DNA of 64,000 nucleotides from Lachnospiraceae bacterium NSJ-143. Its GTDB lineage: Bacteria; Bacillota; Clostridia; Lachnospirales; Anaerotignaceae. The stretch lies in contig JALIFM010000004.1 of assembly GCA_022867625.1 (NCBI GenBank), positions 169,283-233,282 of the forward strand, written 5' to 3'. The notes beneath the pieces are model-generated. The model saw nothing but the letters and a program-made list of their open reading frames with translations. It had not been told where the DNA came from and made no database searches. Numbering within the stretch: the first letter of the stretch is position 1; the number at the start of each line of letters is the position of its first letter. The position numbers were made by a program, and so were the translations under genes. Positions 1 to 8,531 of this stretch are shown here, piece by piece.

Positions 1-1050
1 ACCCTCTGGAAGGTTGATAACGCCTGTAACGTCTGTTGTTCTGAAGTAGAACTGTGGACGATAGTTGTTGAAGAAAGGAGTATGACGTCCACCCTCTTCT
101 TTGCTCAATACGTAAACCTGAGCTTTGAATTTTGTATGAGGTGTGATTGAGCCAGGTTTAGCAAGAACCTGTCCTCTCTGGATTTCATCTCTCTGAACAC
201 CACGGAGAAGAACACCGATGTTGTCTCCAGCCTCAGCCTGGTCAAGCATCTTTCTGAACATCTCAACGCCTGTAACAACAACTTTCTTTCTTTCCTCTGT
301 AAGACCAACGATTTCAACCTCGTCAGATACTTTAAGGATACCAGCCTCAACTCTACCAGTTGCAACTGTACCACGACCTGTGATTGTGAATACGTCCTCA
401 ACAGGCATGATGAAAGGCTTATCAACATCCCTCTTAGGCTCTGGGATATACTCGTCAATTGTGTGCATAAGCTCAAGGATAGCATCTCCCCATTTGCTTG
501 ATGGGTCCTGAAGAGCCTGATAAGCTGAACCTCTGATGATAGGAATATCATCACCTGGGAATTCATACTCGCTGAGAAGCTCTCTGATTTCCATCTCTAC
601 AAGGTCAAGAAGCTCCTCATCGTCAACCATATCGCATTTGTTCATGAATACAACGATATAAGGAACACCAACCTGCCTTGAAAGAAGGATATGCTCTCTT
701 GTCTGAGCCATAGGTCCGTCTGTAGCAGCAACAACAAGTATAGCGCCGTCCATCTGAGCAGCACCAGTAATCATGTTCTTTACGTAGTCAGCATGGCCTG
801 GGCAGTCAACGTGAGCGTAATGCCTTGTCTCTGTCTCATACTCAACGTGAGCTGTAGAAATTGTGATACCTCTTTCTCTTTCCTCAGGAGCTTTGTCGAT
901 ATTATCGAAAGCTACAGCCTCACCAAAGCCTAATCTCTCATGAAGAGTCTTTGTGATAGCAGCTGTTAATGTTGTCTTGCCGTGGTCAACGTGACCTATT
1001 GTACCAATGTTAACATGTGGTTTGTTTCTCTCAAATTTTGCCTTTGCCAT
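1..1050 (-). CDS. tuf: Elongation factor Tu, partial (3' end outside window)
   Basis: GTPase that delivers aminoacyl-tRNA to the ribosomal A site. The reading frame starts at the ATG at 1050 ([16 protein letters not shown]) and stays open to the window edge, so 350 of about 397 codons are present and the end of the C-terminal barrel is missing. Visible G-domain motifs are [13 protein letters not shown] and NKCD, followed by the domain 2 and 3 barrels. An AGGAGG lies 10 bases upstream of the start. It is the last gene of the str group (rpsL-rpsG-fusA-tuf) but also has its own consensus promoter and a leader hairpin in the fusA-tuf gap. Identity is certain; only the 3' end is unseen. Confidence 0.97.
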   Translation of the reverse strand, partial: MAKAKFERNKPHVNIGTIGHVDHGKTTLTAAITKTLHERLGFGEAVAFDNIDKAPEERERGITISTAHVEYETETRHYAHVDCPGHADYVKNMITGAAQMDGAILVVAATDGPMAQTREHILLSRQVGVPYIVVFMNKCDMVDDEELLDLVEMEIRELLSEYEFPGDDIPIIRGSAYQALQDPSSKWGDAILELMHTIDEYIPEPKRDVDKPFIMPVEDVFTITGRGTVATGRVEAGILKVSDEVEIVGLTEERKKVVVTGVEMFRKMLDQAEAGDNIGVLLRGVQRDEIQRGQVLAKPGSITPHTKFKAQVYVLSKEEGGRHTPFFNNYRPQFYFRTTDVTGVINLPEG

Positions 1051-1091
1051 TTTAATAGTCCTCCTTTAAATTTGCGGTTTCGCTTAAAGAC

Positions 1092-1106
1092 CTGCCAAAA
1101 CGGCAG
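1092..1106 (-). promoter_or_regulatory. Small hairpin in the tuf leader
   Basis: CTGCC/GGCAG stem with a five-base loop, between the predicted tuf start point (about 1114) and the tuf ATG. On the minus strand it is followed by GTCTTTAAG, too U-poor for a convincing terminator. It may stabilise the leader or protect processed tuf mRNA. Confidence 0.35.
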
Positions 1107-1120
1107 ATACTATCAAACTA

Positions 1121-1149
1121 ATTATATTAAATAAGACATGCTTTTGCAA
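1121..1149 (-). promoter_or_regulatory. tuf promoter
   Basis: TTGCAA (1144-1149), a 17-base spacer and a perfect TATAAT (1121-1126) on the minus strand in the fusA-tuf gap. It would let tuf be transcribed above the level of the upstream ribosomal genes, as is common for EF-Tu. Confidence 0.75.
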
Positions 1150-1184
1150 TACTTTTTTGCCAGTATTATGCATACATGACTCTA

Positions 1185-3278
1185 TTATTCAGCGCCTTTT
1201 CTGCCTGCAAGAACCTTTTCCTGAACACTCTTAGGACATGGCTCATAATGGTCTACTTCCATTACATAGTTTCCACGGCCCTGTGTTCTTGAACGGAGGT
1301 CTGTAGAGTAGCCGAACATTTCAGCAAGAGGTACAAAAGAATGAATTATCTTAGCACCGTTCCTGTCGTCCATACCCTCAATACGTCCACGGCGTGAGTT
1401 GATATCTCCAATAACATCTCCCATGTAATCCTCAGGAACTGTTACTGTTACTTTCATTATAGGCTCAAGAAGAACAGCATCGCCCTTTCTCATAGCCTCT
1501 TTAAAAGCCATGGAGCCTGCAATCTGGTAAGCCATTTCTGATGAGTCTACATCATGGTAGCTTCCGTCATAAACCTCAGCCCTTACTCCAAGAACAGGAT
1601 ATCCTCCAAGAATACCGCTCTGCATAGCTTCCTGAATACCTTTATCTATAGCAGGAATATATTCCTTAGGGATAGCTCCACCTACAACGCTGTTAACAAA
1701 CTCATAGTTATTCTCAGCGTCTGTGCCCATAGGAGCAAATTTAACCTTACAGTGTCCATACTGTCCACGTCCGCCTGACTGACGTACAAATTTTCCTTCA
1801 ACGTCTACAGCCTTGCGGAATGTCTCCCTGTATGCAACCTGAGGAGCTCCTACATTGGCCTCAACATGGAATTCCCTTAAAAGACGGTCAACAATAATCT
1901 CAAGATGAAGCTCGCCCATACCTGAAATGATTGTGTCTCCTGTCTCCTGGTCTGTGTGTGTCTTAAATGTCGGGTCTTCCTCAGCAAGCTTTGAAAGTGC
2001 AATACCCATTTTGTCTCTGCCGGCCTTTGTCTTAGGCTCAATGGCAACAGATATAACAGGCTCCGGGAATACCATTGACTCAAGTATAACCTCATGGTCC
2101 TCGTCACAGATTGTATCGCCTGTTGTTGTAAATTTAAATCCAACAGCAGCCGCTATATCTCCCGCATATACCTTGTCAATTTCCTCACGGTGGTTAGCAT
2201 GCATAAGAAGGATACGTCCAAAACGCTCTTTCTTTCCCTTTACTGAGTTATATACATAAGAGCCTGCATCACAGGTTCCAGAGTATACTCTAAAGAAAGC
2301 AAGCTTTCCAACAAACGGGTCATTGGCAATCTTGAATGCAAGTGCCGCAAAAGGCTCAGTATCAGATGAATGCCTTGCGACCTCCTCGCCTGTATGAGGG
2401 TCAATACCCTTAATAGACGCGATGTCTGTAGGAGAAGGCATGTAGTCGATTACACCGTCAAGGAGTTTCTGAACACCCTTGTTTCTGTAAGCTGTTCCAC
2501 AGAATACAGGCATAAGCTCACAGGAGATACATGCCTTTCTGAGTGCCTTTTTGAGTTCCTCAACAGTAATTTCCTCCTCGCTGAGGTATTTTTCCATGAG
2601 TTCCTCATCTGTCTCAGCTATATCCTCAATAAGAGTGGCCCTGTACTCATTTGCAAGGTCAACCATATCCTCAGGAATATCTTCCACAGATATGTCTGTT
2701 CCAAGGTCATTGTTGTAGATATAAGCCTTCATTTCCATAAGGTCAATAATTCCCTTAAAGAATGCCTCAGCACCTATAGGAAGCTGAACAGCCAGCGGGT
2801 GGCAGCCAAGCCTTTCCCTGATAGATTTCAGGGAGTTAAAGAAATCAGCACCCATGATATCCATCTTATTTACAAAAATCATACGCGGTACGTTATAGTT
2901 ATCAGCCTGTCTCCAAACTGTCTCAGTCTGAGGCTCAACGCCGCCCTTTGCATCCAGTACACATACTGAACCGTCAAGAACACGGAGTGAACGCTCAACC
3001 TCAACAGTAAAGTCAACGTGACCTGGTGTATCGATAATATTTATTCTGTTGCCTTCCCAATGAGCGGTTGTAGCGGCTGAGGTAATTGTAATACCTCTTT
3101 CCTGCTCCTGTTCCATCCAGTCCATGGTAGCTGTACCCTCATGGGTATCACCTATCTTGTAGTTACGTCCTGTATAGTAAAGGATACGCTCAGTGAGAGT
3201 AGTTTTTCCGGCATCGATATGCGCCATGATACCAATGTTTCTGGTATTCTCCAAAGAGAATTCTCTACCTGCTGCCAA
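1185..3278 (-). CDS. fusA: Elongation factor G
   Basis: Ribosomal translocase GTPase, 697 aa, the normal EF-G length. G motifs are at residues 20-26 (HIDAGKT), 83-87 (DTPGH) and 137-140 (NKMD), followed by domains II-V up to a standard C-terminus ([18 protein letters not shown]). The start is a TTG at 3278, seven bases after AGGAGG; no ATG or GTG near the conserved N-terminus ([16 protein letters not shown]) competes with it. It lies 153 bases after rpsG and 134 before tuf, in the usual str order. It should be co-transcribed from the rpsL promoter. Certain identity; the TTG start is unusual for such a highly expressed gene. Confidence 0.98.
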   Translation of the reverse strand: MAAGREFSLENTRNIGIMAHIDAGKTTLTERILYYTGRNYKIGDTHEGTATMDWMEQEQERGITITSAATTAHWEGNRINIIDTPGHVDFTVEVERSLRVLDGSVCVLDAKGGVEPQTETVWRQADNYNVPRMIFVNKMDIMGADFFNSLKSIRERLGCHPLAVQLPIGAEAFFKGIIDLMEMKAYIYNNDLGTDISVEDIPEDMVDLANEYRATLIEDIAETDEELMEKYLSEEEITVEELKKALRKACISCELMPVFCGTAYRNKGVQKLLDGVIDYMPSPTDIASIKGIDPHTGEEVARHSSDTEPFAALAFKIANDPFVGKLAFFRVYSGTCDAGSYVYNSVKGKKERFGRILLMHANHREEIDKVYAGDIAAAVGFKFTTTGDTICDEDHEVILESMVFPEPVISVAIEPKTKAGRDKMGIALSKLAEEDPTFKTHTDQETGDTIISGMGELHLEIIVDRLLREFHVEANVGAPQVAYRETFRKAVDVEGKFVRQSGGRGQYGHCKVKFAPMGTDAENNYEFVNSVVGGAIPKEYIPAIDKGIQEAMQSGILGGYPVLGVRAEVYDGSYHDVDSSEMAYQIAGSMAFKEAMRKGDAVLLEPIMKVTVTVPEDYMGDVIGDINSRRGRIEGMDDRNGAKIIHSFVPLAEMFGYSTDLRSRTQGRGNYVMEVDHYEPCPKSVQEKVLAGRKGAE

Positions 3279-3325
3279 AATTACTCCTCCTTATGTTTAT
3301 TTTCAAATTACCCTTAAATATTTTC

Positions 3326-3354
3326 CGCCTTCCGCTTTATTTAAGCAGGAAGGC
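3326..3354 (-). promoter_or_regulatory. Hairpin in the rpsG-fusA gap
   Basis: Imperfect inverted repeat (GCCTTCC-GCTT / AAGC-A-GGAAGGC) with a short AT loop and no U-tract, so not a terminator. It could be an mRNA-processing or r-protein binding element. In E. coli, S7 autoregulates by binding str mRNA, but in a different gap; whether this hairpin does something similar is unknown. Confidence 0.4.
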
Positions 3355-3431
3355 AGAAATCAGTCTTTATTTCAGCATTCCCAAAAACCGGGAACTTTAT
3401 AAAACATAAGATATGTTTTTTTAAATTCACA

Positions 3432-3902
3432 TTACCATTTATAATGTGAAAACGCCTTGTTGGCTTCAGCCATCTTATGAGTTTCTTCTTTCTTCTTGCA
3501 TGCGCCGCCGGCATTGTTGAGAGCATCCATTATCTCTCCTGCAAGACGGTCAACCATAGTTTTCTCTCCGCGCTTTCTGCTGTAGAGAGTAAGCCATCTG
3601 AGGCCGAGTGTACGCCTTCTCTCAGGCCTGATTTCCATAGGAACCTGATAAGTTGCTCCGCCGACACGACGAGCCTTTACCTCGAGAACTGGCATAATGT
3701 TGTTCATAGCTTCCTCAAACGCTTCAATAGGGTCCTTTCCTGTCTTTTCAGAAACCTTGTCAAATGCGCCGTAAACTATTTTCTGGGCAACGCCCTTTTT
3801 ACCGTCGAGCATTATGCTGTTGATAAGCTTTGTTACGTTTTTGCTCTTATATAAAGGGTCCGGTAAAACCTCTCTTTTTGTTACATGACCTTTTCTTGGC
3901 AC
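3432..3902 (-). CDS. rpsG: 30S ribosomal protein S7
   Basis: Primary 16S rRNA-binding protein that nucleates assembly of the 30S head. It is 156 aa, the standard length, starting [12 protein letters not shown] and ending in the usual SHYKW tail. Conserved blocks include the [16 protein letters not shown] segment. The start is a GTG at 3902 with GGAGGGAAG upstream. It sits between rpsL and fusA in canonical str order, with about 150 untranslated bases on each side. That is looser packing than in E. coli and leaves room for the hairpin annotated downstream. Confidence 0.98.
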   Translation of the reverse strand: MPRKGHVTKREVLPDPLYKSKNVTKLINSIMLDGKKGVAQKIVYGAFDKVSEKTGKDPIEAFEEAMNNIMPVLEVKARRVGGATYQVPMEIRPERRRTLGLRWLTLYSRKRGEKTMVDRLAGEIMDALNNAGGACKKKEETHKMAEANKAFSHYKW

Positions 3903-4050
3903 GATTCTTCCCTCCTTAATAAATTTAAATCACAGGTACTCGTGTATTCTTAAATAAAGATACGCGTTTCATGCCTCACACTAAATTCTATACTGAGCTT
4001 AAGCAGATTGTATATATTTGTACAAGGCACTACTTTAAATAAACTACAAA

Positions 4051-4467
4051 TTATTTCTTTTTAGGACGTTTAGCGCCGTATTTGGAACGGGCCTGCATTC
4101 TGTTGGCAACACCAGCGGTATCAAGTGTACCACGGATAATGTGGTAACGAACACCAGGTAAGTCCTTTACCCTTCCGCCTCTGATAAGTACTACAGAGTG
4201 CTCCTGAAGGTTATGTCCCTCACCAGGGATATAAGCTGTTACTTCGATGCCGTTTGTAAGTCTAACCCTAGCAATTTTTCTTAAAGCTGAGTTAGGCTTT
4301 TTAGGTGTAGCTGTTTTAACTGCTGTGCAAACGCCCCTTCTCTGCGGTGAAGAAATATCTGTAGTTTTCTTCTTAAGAGAGTTGAGACCTTTCTGAAGAG
4401 CAGGAGCAGTTGACTTTTTCTCAAGAGTCTGCCTGCCCTTTCTTACTAACTGATTAAATGTTGGCAT
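4051..4467 (-). CDS. rpsL: 30S ribosomal protein S12
   Basis: Decoding-centre protein of the small subunit. The start is placed at the ATG at 4467 ([12 protein letters not shown], 138 aa) because GGAGGT sits eight bases upstream; a GTG nine bases earlier overlaps that Shine-Dalgarno sequence. Signature blocks are [21 protein letters not shown] and [11 protein letters not shown]. The two lysines whose changes give streptomycin resistance (E. coli K42 and K87 positions) are wild type. The numbering is shifted by an insertion before the first block, as in other Gram-positive S12 proteins. It is first in the str operon, with its own promoter about 100 bases upstream. Confidence 0.98.
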   Translation of the reverse strand: MPTFNQLVRKGRQTLEKKSTAPALQKGLNSLKKKTTDISSPQRRGVCTAVKTATPKKPNSALRKIARVRLTNGIEVTAYIPGEGHNLQEHSVVLIRGGRVKDLPGVRYHIIRGTLDTAGVANRMQARSKYGAKRPKKK

Positions 4468-4521
4468 TAAGTGCACCTCCTCACAAAATTAATACATTCT
4501 GCCTACGCAATAAAATCTTCT

Positions 4522-4540
4522 TTGTTATAAGACATAACAA
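4522..4540 (-). promoter_or_regulatory. Perfect hairpin in the rpsL leader
   Basis: TTGTTAT-(5)-ATAACAA, a perfect 7-bp inverted repeat inside the 5' UTR of the str operon, between the predicted start point (about 4560) and the rpsL Shine-Dalgarno. It resembles a Rex operator half-site pair but has a five-base instead of a four-base centre. An RNA hairpin affecting rpsL translation is the simpler reading. Confidence 0.4.
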
Positions 4541-4566
4541 GAATGCCTGATTTCAGACACCGTAAA

Positions 4567-4595
4567 AGTTTATCATTTTACAAATTAAATGTCAA
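4567..4595 (-). promoter_or_regulatory. str operon promoter
   Basis: TTGACA (4590-4595), a 17-base spacer and TAAACT (4567-4572) preceded by an extended -10 TG. It places the start near 4560, about 93 bases before rpsL. It explains how rpsL-rpsG-fusA-tuf is expressed although it is separated from rpoBC. Confidence 0.75.
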
Positions 4596-5167
4596 GCCAA
4601 TTTATAAATATTTTACCTTTATCAGTCAGTAACATATTATAGCCAGATTCTTCATTATTTATATGTATTTTCAGGCTCTGCAATTTTTAATGGTTGAAAA
4701 ATATTTTTACCCCATGAACGGCCTGAAAGCTTTTATTAAAAACCTTTGTTTATAATTTCTCATACAAAAAGCGATTTTAAAATACAAATTCAAAGCCTTG
4801 AGCCAATGAACCCTAATGTCCGCCCAACGGAAACATAAACAGAAAATGTTTATGTCTTGATTTTGATAAGCATTTTTTGTTTATATACAAAACATCTAAT
4901 TTATACTCACATAATTTCACTTTTTTATCAATATTATATCAATTATTATAAAAAGACCGCCAATTTTTTAATGTTAATGTCCTTTTGTCAGAACAATATA
5001 GTTAATTTAGCTATAAATGATAAAAAAGTGTTATCTTAAATTATAAAGGTTTATGACATTTTTCATAAAATGTGTTGAACAAGAAATAATGTCCTTGTAT
5101 TAAATACAAAATGCTTTATTTTAGCCAAATTAGTTCTTCTGAGAAAAACTTTTAGCAAAAAAGTCCA

Positions 5168-5196
5168 TTTACTAAAAAAAATAAACGTTGTATAAT
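5168..5196 (+). promoter_or_regulatory. Promoter of the threonine cassette
   Basis: TTTACT, a 17-base spacer and a perfect TATAAT (5191-5196); start point near 5203, giving a leader of about 120 bases before the GTG of the ammonia-lyase gene. Confidence 0.6.
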
Positions 5197-5212
5197 TTAA
5201 CTAAATCAAAAG

Positions 5213-5275
5213 TCTGCTGTAACAATATGGTTTACACCGTATGAATACACAGCTCAAATACATATTTTCAGCAGA
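5213..5275 (+). promoter_or_regulatory. Structured leader of the threonine ammonia-lyase mRNA
   Basis: A closing stem TCTGCTG (5213-5219) / CAGCAGA (5269-5275) encloses an inner hairpin ATATGGT-(TTAC)-ACCGTAT (5225-5242; one G-U pair). The fold begins about ten bases after the predicted start point and ends about 35 bases before the AGGAGGGG site. It matches no riboswitch class I can recognise. Both stems are visible in the sequence; any regulatory role is inferred. Confidence 0.4.
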
Positions 5276-5323
5276 TATGAAAAGTTTATACCTATTATAA
5301 TATCATAACAGGAGGGGTTTAAA

Positions 5324-6517
5324 GTGATTTCACTTGAAATGCTTTACGATGCAAAACGTGTGCTCAAAGACGTGGCAAGAACCACACCGCTTTCACCGGC
5401 ACCAAAAATCGGCGAAGGTATTTATATCAAATCCGAAAATCTGCAGCTTACCGGTTCTTTCAAGCTCAGAGGCGCTTATTACAAAATCCACAGCCTTACA
5501 CCTGAGGAGAAAGCAAAAGGCGTTATAGCCTGCTCGGCCGGAAACCATGCTCAGGGAGTTGCCCTTTCGGCTACAAAGAGCGGAATCAAGTCAATTATAT
5601 GTATGCCTGCCGGAGCTCCTCTTGCAAAGGTAGAAGCTACAAAGGGCTATGGAGCCGAGGTTGTGCTCGTTCCCGGAGTATACGACGATGCTTTCAACAA
5701 AGCTGTTGAGCTTACAAATGAGCACGGTTATACTTTCGCCCATCCATTTAATGATGAGAGGGTAATAGCCGGACAGGGAACAATAGGCCTTGAGATTCTT
5801 GAGCAGCTTGAAGACGTTGACACAGTTGTTGTGCCTATCGGAGGCGGCGGACTTATAAGCGGAATCTCCTACGCTGTCAAATCAATCAAACCTGAATGCA
5901 GGGTTATCGGAGTACAGGCTGCTGGCGCAGCAAGCATGTATGTGTCAAGAAAAAACGGCGCTCCTACAGAGCTTGCCTCAGTTTCAACTATAGCAGACGG
6001 AATAGCTGTTAAAAAGCCTGGCGACCTTACATATGAGCTTTGCAGCAAATATGTTGACGACATAGTAACCGTTACTGAAGATGAAATTGCTTCAGCAATA
6101 CTTAAACTTATGGAATGCCAGAAAACCGTTTCTGAAGGCGCCGGTGCCGTATCTGTTGCAGCGGTAATGTTTGGAAAGGTTCCTACTGAAGGCAAAAAGA
6201 CAGTCTGTGTGGTATCTGGAGGAAACATTGACGTTACAATGCTTTCAAGGATAATCACAAAAGGCCTCTCAAAATCCGGAAGGATGTGCGAGATAACAAC
6301 AAAGGTTATGGATAAACCGGGACAGCTCATCAACCTTCTTCAGGTAGTAGCTGATACTGGAGCCAACATAATAAGGGTTAACCATTCCAGGGAAGCAAAA
6401 CTTTCAGATGTTACAAACTGTGTTGTAACAATGGTACTTGAAACAAGAAACACAGAGCATGTTGATGAAATAGAAAAAGCTCTCAAAGTTAAGGGGTATG
6501 AGCTTTTGGAAATCTGA
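5324..6517 (+). CDS. tdcB: Threonine ammonia-lyase, medium ACT-domain form
   Basis: PLP enzyme converting threonine to 2-oxobutyrate and ammonia (often also serine to pyruvate). It has 397 aa. The PLP lysine is K47 in GSFKLRGA, and SAGNHAQG and the glycine-rich phosphate loop IGGGGLISG follow. The last ~70 residues form an ACT domain (MDKPGQLINLLQVV...ANIIRVNHSR). This is the medium-length architecture, shorter than biosynthetic IlvA with its long regulatory domain. The start is GTG, after AGGAGGGG. With a symporter and RidA immediately downstream on the same strand, a catabolic role is more likely than isoleucine synthesis; that is inference. ACT domains in this family often bind amino acids. 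Confidence 0.92.
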   Translation: MISLEMLYDAKRVLKDVARTTPLSPAPKIGEGIYIKSENLQLTGSFKLRGAYYKIHSLTPEEKAKGVIACSAGNHAQGVALSATKSGIKSIICMPAGAPLAKVEATKGYGAEVVLVPGVYDDAFNKAVELTNEHGYTFAHPFNDERVIAGQGTIGLEILEQLEDVDTVVVPIGGGGLISGISYAVKSIKPECRVIGVQAAGAASMYVSRKNGAPTELASVSTIADGIAVKKPGDLTYELCSKYVDDIVTVTEDEIASAILKLMECQKTVSEGAGAVSVAAVMFGKVPTEGKKTVCVVSGGNIDVTMLSRIITKGLSKSGRMCEITTKVMDKPGQLINLLQVVADTGANIIRVNHSREAKLSDVTNCVVTMVLETRNTEHVDEIEKALKVKGYELLEI

Positions 6518-6533
6518 TAATCAAATTGCTGCT

Positions 6534-6565
6534 GCCGGGTTGAGCTCCTTTGAACCCTGCCCGGC
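6534..6565 (+). promoter_or_regulatory. Intercistronic hairpin after tdcB
   Basis: GCCGGG / CCCGGC stem with an inner GGTT/AACC match, no U-tract. It may define the 3' end of a processed tdcB message or attenuate read-through into the symporter gene. Confidence 0.4.
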
Positions 6566-6586
6566 TCGTTAATATTATATTAGAAT

Positions 6587-6635
6587 AAGGGAGGGAAAGC
6601 TTTAAGTCTTGTAAGACTGAAAGCAGACAAATATG
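6587..6635 (+). promoter_or_regulatory. Distant Shine-Dalgarno bridged by a hairpin before the symporter start
   Basis: AAGGGAGGG (6587-6595) lies 37 bases before the ATG at 6633, too far for normal initiation. Between them is a hairpin: GCTTT-A-AGTCT / AGACT-G-AAAGC (6599-6624). Folding it out leaves about 11 bases between the ribosome site and the ATG, so the stem could act as a bridge or a translational switch. No closer Shine-Dalgarno is visible. Confidence 0.45.
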
Positions 6636-7859
6636 GATAACGAGAAGAAAAAATTTAAAATAGGTTTACTTCCACGACTTATAATCGCAATTATATTGGG
6701 TCTTATAGTAGGTAGCATAGCCAAATCGGCTGACTTTCCTATAATCATTCAAATCGGTGCAACATTCAACAGTATATTCGGCAACTTCCTCAACTTCGCA
6801 ATACCTCTTATCATCATCGGCTTTGTAGTGCCTGGTGTTGCTGACCTTGGAGAAGGCGCAGGCAAAACACTTGCCCTTACTGCATTGGTGGCATATGTTT
6901 CTACCATAATAGCAGGCTCATTTGCATTTGTTGTAGACAGAACCATATTCCCATCGTTCCTTAAAGTTGGCTCTATAGTTCTTGAAAACGCAACAAACGC
7001 TGAGGAAACAATGCTTCCTGGCCTTTTCACAATAGAGATGCCTCCTATTATTGGTGTTATGAGCGCACTGCTTATATCATTTATACTTGGCTTGGGAATC
7101 TCCGTTACAAGAAGCAAAGCACTTAAAGACGTATTCCACGGTTTCCAGGATATTATTGTTGGACTTGTTACAAACATCATAATTCCTCTCCTTCCATTCC
7201 ATGTTTACGGTATATTTGCAAACATGACATTTGCAGGAACAGTTATGGAAATTATGTCTGTATTTATCAAGGTATTCGCAATAATTATTATAATGCACAT
7301 TATCATTATAATATTCCAGTACACAGTTGCCGGAACATTTGCAAAAAAGAATCCGTTCAGCCTTATTAAGAACATGATTCCTGCTTACTTTACAGCTATA
7401 GGAACACAGTCTTCAGCCGCTACAATACCTGTAACAGTAGCACAGACAAAAAAGAATGGCGTAAGCGACATGATAGCCGAGTTTGTATGCCCTCTTTGCG
7501 CTACAATACATCTTTCAGGCTCCACAATTACACTTACAAGCTGTTCTATAGCAATAATGATGCTTAACGGCTGGGATGTAACATTTGCCAAGATGTTCCC
7601 ATTCATACTTATGCTTGGTGTAACAATGGTTGCAGCTCCTGGCGTACCTGGCGGTGCTGTCATGGCTGCTCTTGGAATACTTGACTCAATGCTTGGATTC
7701 AACGAGGCTATGCTCGCTCTTATGATAGCCCTCTATATTGCTCAGGACAGCTTTGGAACAGCCTGCAACGTAACAGGCGACGGCGCTATAGCAGTTTTCA
7801 TGGACGCTATAACAGGCAAGAAAAACAAGGCCGCCGGCACTGCCCCTGAAATGAACTGA
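6633..7859 (+). CDS. Dicarboxylate/amino-acid:cation symporter (DAACS family)
   Basis: Secondary transporter of the SstT/GltP type, 408 aa with about eight hydrophobic segments plus re-entrant hairpins. It shows the serine-rich hairpin block (AIGTQSSAATIPVT) and the NVTGDGAIAV block equivalent to NMDGTA in glutamate transporters, which coordinates cation and substrate. The N-terminus is basic and cytoplasmic. It lies between the threonine ammonia-lyase and RidA on the same strand, so sodium-coupled threonine/serine uptake is the likely role; the substrate is inferred from context. Translation initiation looks unusual (see the bridged Shine-Dalgarno). Confidence 0.85.
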   Translation: MDNEKKKFKIGLLPRLIIAIILGLIVGSIAKSADFPIIIQIGATFNSIFGNFLNFAIPLIIIGFVVPGVADLGEGAGKTLALTALVAYVSTIIAGSFAFVVDRTIFPSFLKVGSIVLENATNAEETMLPGLFTIEMPPIIGVMSALLISFILGLGISVTRSKALKDVFHGFQDIIVGLVTNIIIPLLPFHVYGIFANMTFAGTVMEIMSVFIKVFAIIIIMHIIIIIFQYTVAGTFAKKNPFSLIKNMIPAYFTAIGTQSSAATIPVTVAQTKKNGVSDMIAEFVCPLCATIHLSGSTITLTSCSIAIMMLNGWDVTFAKMFPFILMLGVTMVAAPGVPGGAVMAALGILDSMLGFNEAMLALMIALYIAQDSFGTACNVTGDGAIAVFMDAITGKKNKAAGTAPEMN

Positions 7860-8001
7860 TTAACGCCCCCAACTTATTCCCAACTCTGTCGTACCTTAAA
7901 AGGGCGGCAGGGTTCGGAACTGGTATAACTGTTAACAGGCTTTTCCGTTTAAGCCGGAAAGGCTCAAATATATTAAAACAAAAGATGAAAGGATGATACC
8001 A

Positions 8002-8382
8002 ATGCTTAAATTCACATCTACAGAAAACGCACCTGCCGCTATCGGCCCATACTCACAGGCTGTTGAGGTAAACGGACTGCTTTTTGCTTCAGGACAGGTT
8101 CCTCTTATGCCTGGAACAGGCGAGGTTGTAGGAACAACTATTGAGGAGCAGACAGAAAGGGTATGCCAGAACATTAAAGGTATCCTTGAGGCTAACGGCC
8201 TTACATTTGAGAATGTTGTTAAAACAACCTGTTTCCTTGCTGATATCAACGACTTCGCGGCATTCAACGCTGTTTACGGAAAATATTTTGTAAGCAAACC
8301 GGCAAGAAGCTGTGTAGCTGTAAAATCAATACCTAAGGGACTTCTCTGTGAGGTAGAGATTATAGCTGACATGAACAAATAA
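8002..8382 (+). CDS. ridA: RidA family 2-iminobutanoate/2-iminopropanoate deaminase
   Basis: Hydrolyses the reactive enamine/imine released by threonine and serine dehydratases. The ATG at 8002 (MLKFTSTENAPAAIGPYSQ, 126 aa) is chosen because GAAAGG lies ten bases upstream; an ATG at 7993 abuts that ribosome site. The family arginine is present in KPARSCVAV, as is the C-terminal EVEIIA strand. Trimeric YjgF/UK114 fold expected. Its position after a threonine ammonia-lyase fits the known chemistry: RidA removes 2-aminocrotonate, which otherwise damages PLP enzymes. A strong terminator follows. Confidence 0.95.
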   Translation: MLKFTSTENAPAAIGPYSQAVEVNGLLFASGQVPLMPGTGEVVGTTIEEQTERVCQNIKGILEANGLTFENVVKTTCFLADINDFAAFNAVYGKYFVSKPARSCVAVKSIPKGLLCEVEIIADMNK

Positions 8383-8396
8383 TTATACATAACCTT

Positions 8397-8428
8397 AAGG
8401 CCCGTTTCGTATGAGACGGGCCTTTTTT
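8397..8428 (+). terminator. Terminator after ridA
   Basis: AAGGCCCGTTTC-(gtat)-GAGACGGGCCTT followed by T6; ends the threonine cassette. Confidence 0.9.
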
Positions 8429-8494
8429 ATAAGAATTTTAAACATGATTATAATACTGAAAACAATCCCGATAATCATGCTTTATTTTTTGCAG

Positions 8495-8526
8495 CAAAAA
8501 GCCCCGCGTTTTGTACACGGGGCTTA
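8495..8526 (-). terminator. Terminator after rpoC
   Basis: On the minus strand AAGCCCCG-(loop)-CGGGGCTTTTT directly follows the rpoC stop codon. It shows that rpoBC transcription ends here rather than continuing into rpsL. Confidence 0.9.
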
Positions 8527-8531
8527 AGTTA

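Larger units (their letters stand above)
4477..5323. other. Long AT-rich divergent spacer between rpsL and the threonine cassette
   Basis: About 850 bases without a credible gene. It holds the str promoter (4567-4595, minus), a perfect 7-bp hairpin in the rpsL leader (4522-4540), a perfect 9-bp inverted repeat ACATAAACA/TGTTTATGT (4833-4855), a 7-bp inverted repeat ACATTTT/AAAATGT (5056-5073), and the tdcB promoter and structured leader (5168-5275). A 60-codon AT-rich frame at 4857-5039 has no ribosome site and is not called. Confidence 0.6.

Noticed and set aside
4522-4540. Rex operator in the rpsL leader
   Set aside because: The half-sites fit only in part and the centre is five bases, not four; it lies downstream of the start point as an RNA hairpin would.
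4857-5039. 60-codon open frame on the plus strand in the rpsL-tdcB spacer
   Set aside because: AT-driven composition (Ile/Tyr/Asn-rich), no ribosome site, no domain; chance frame.
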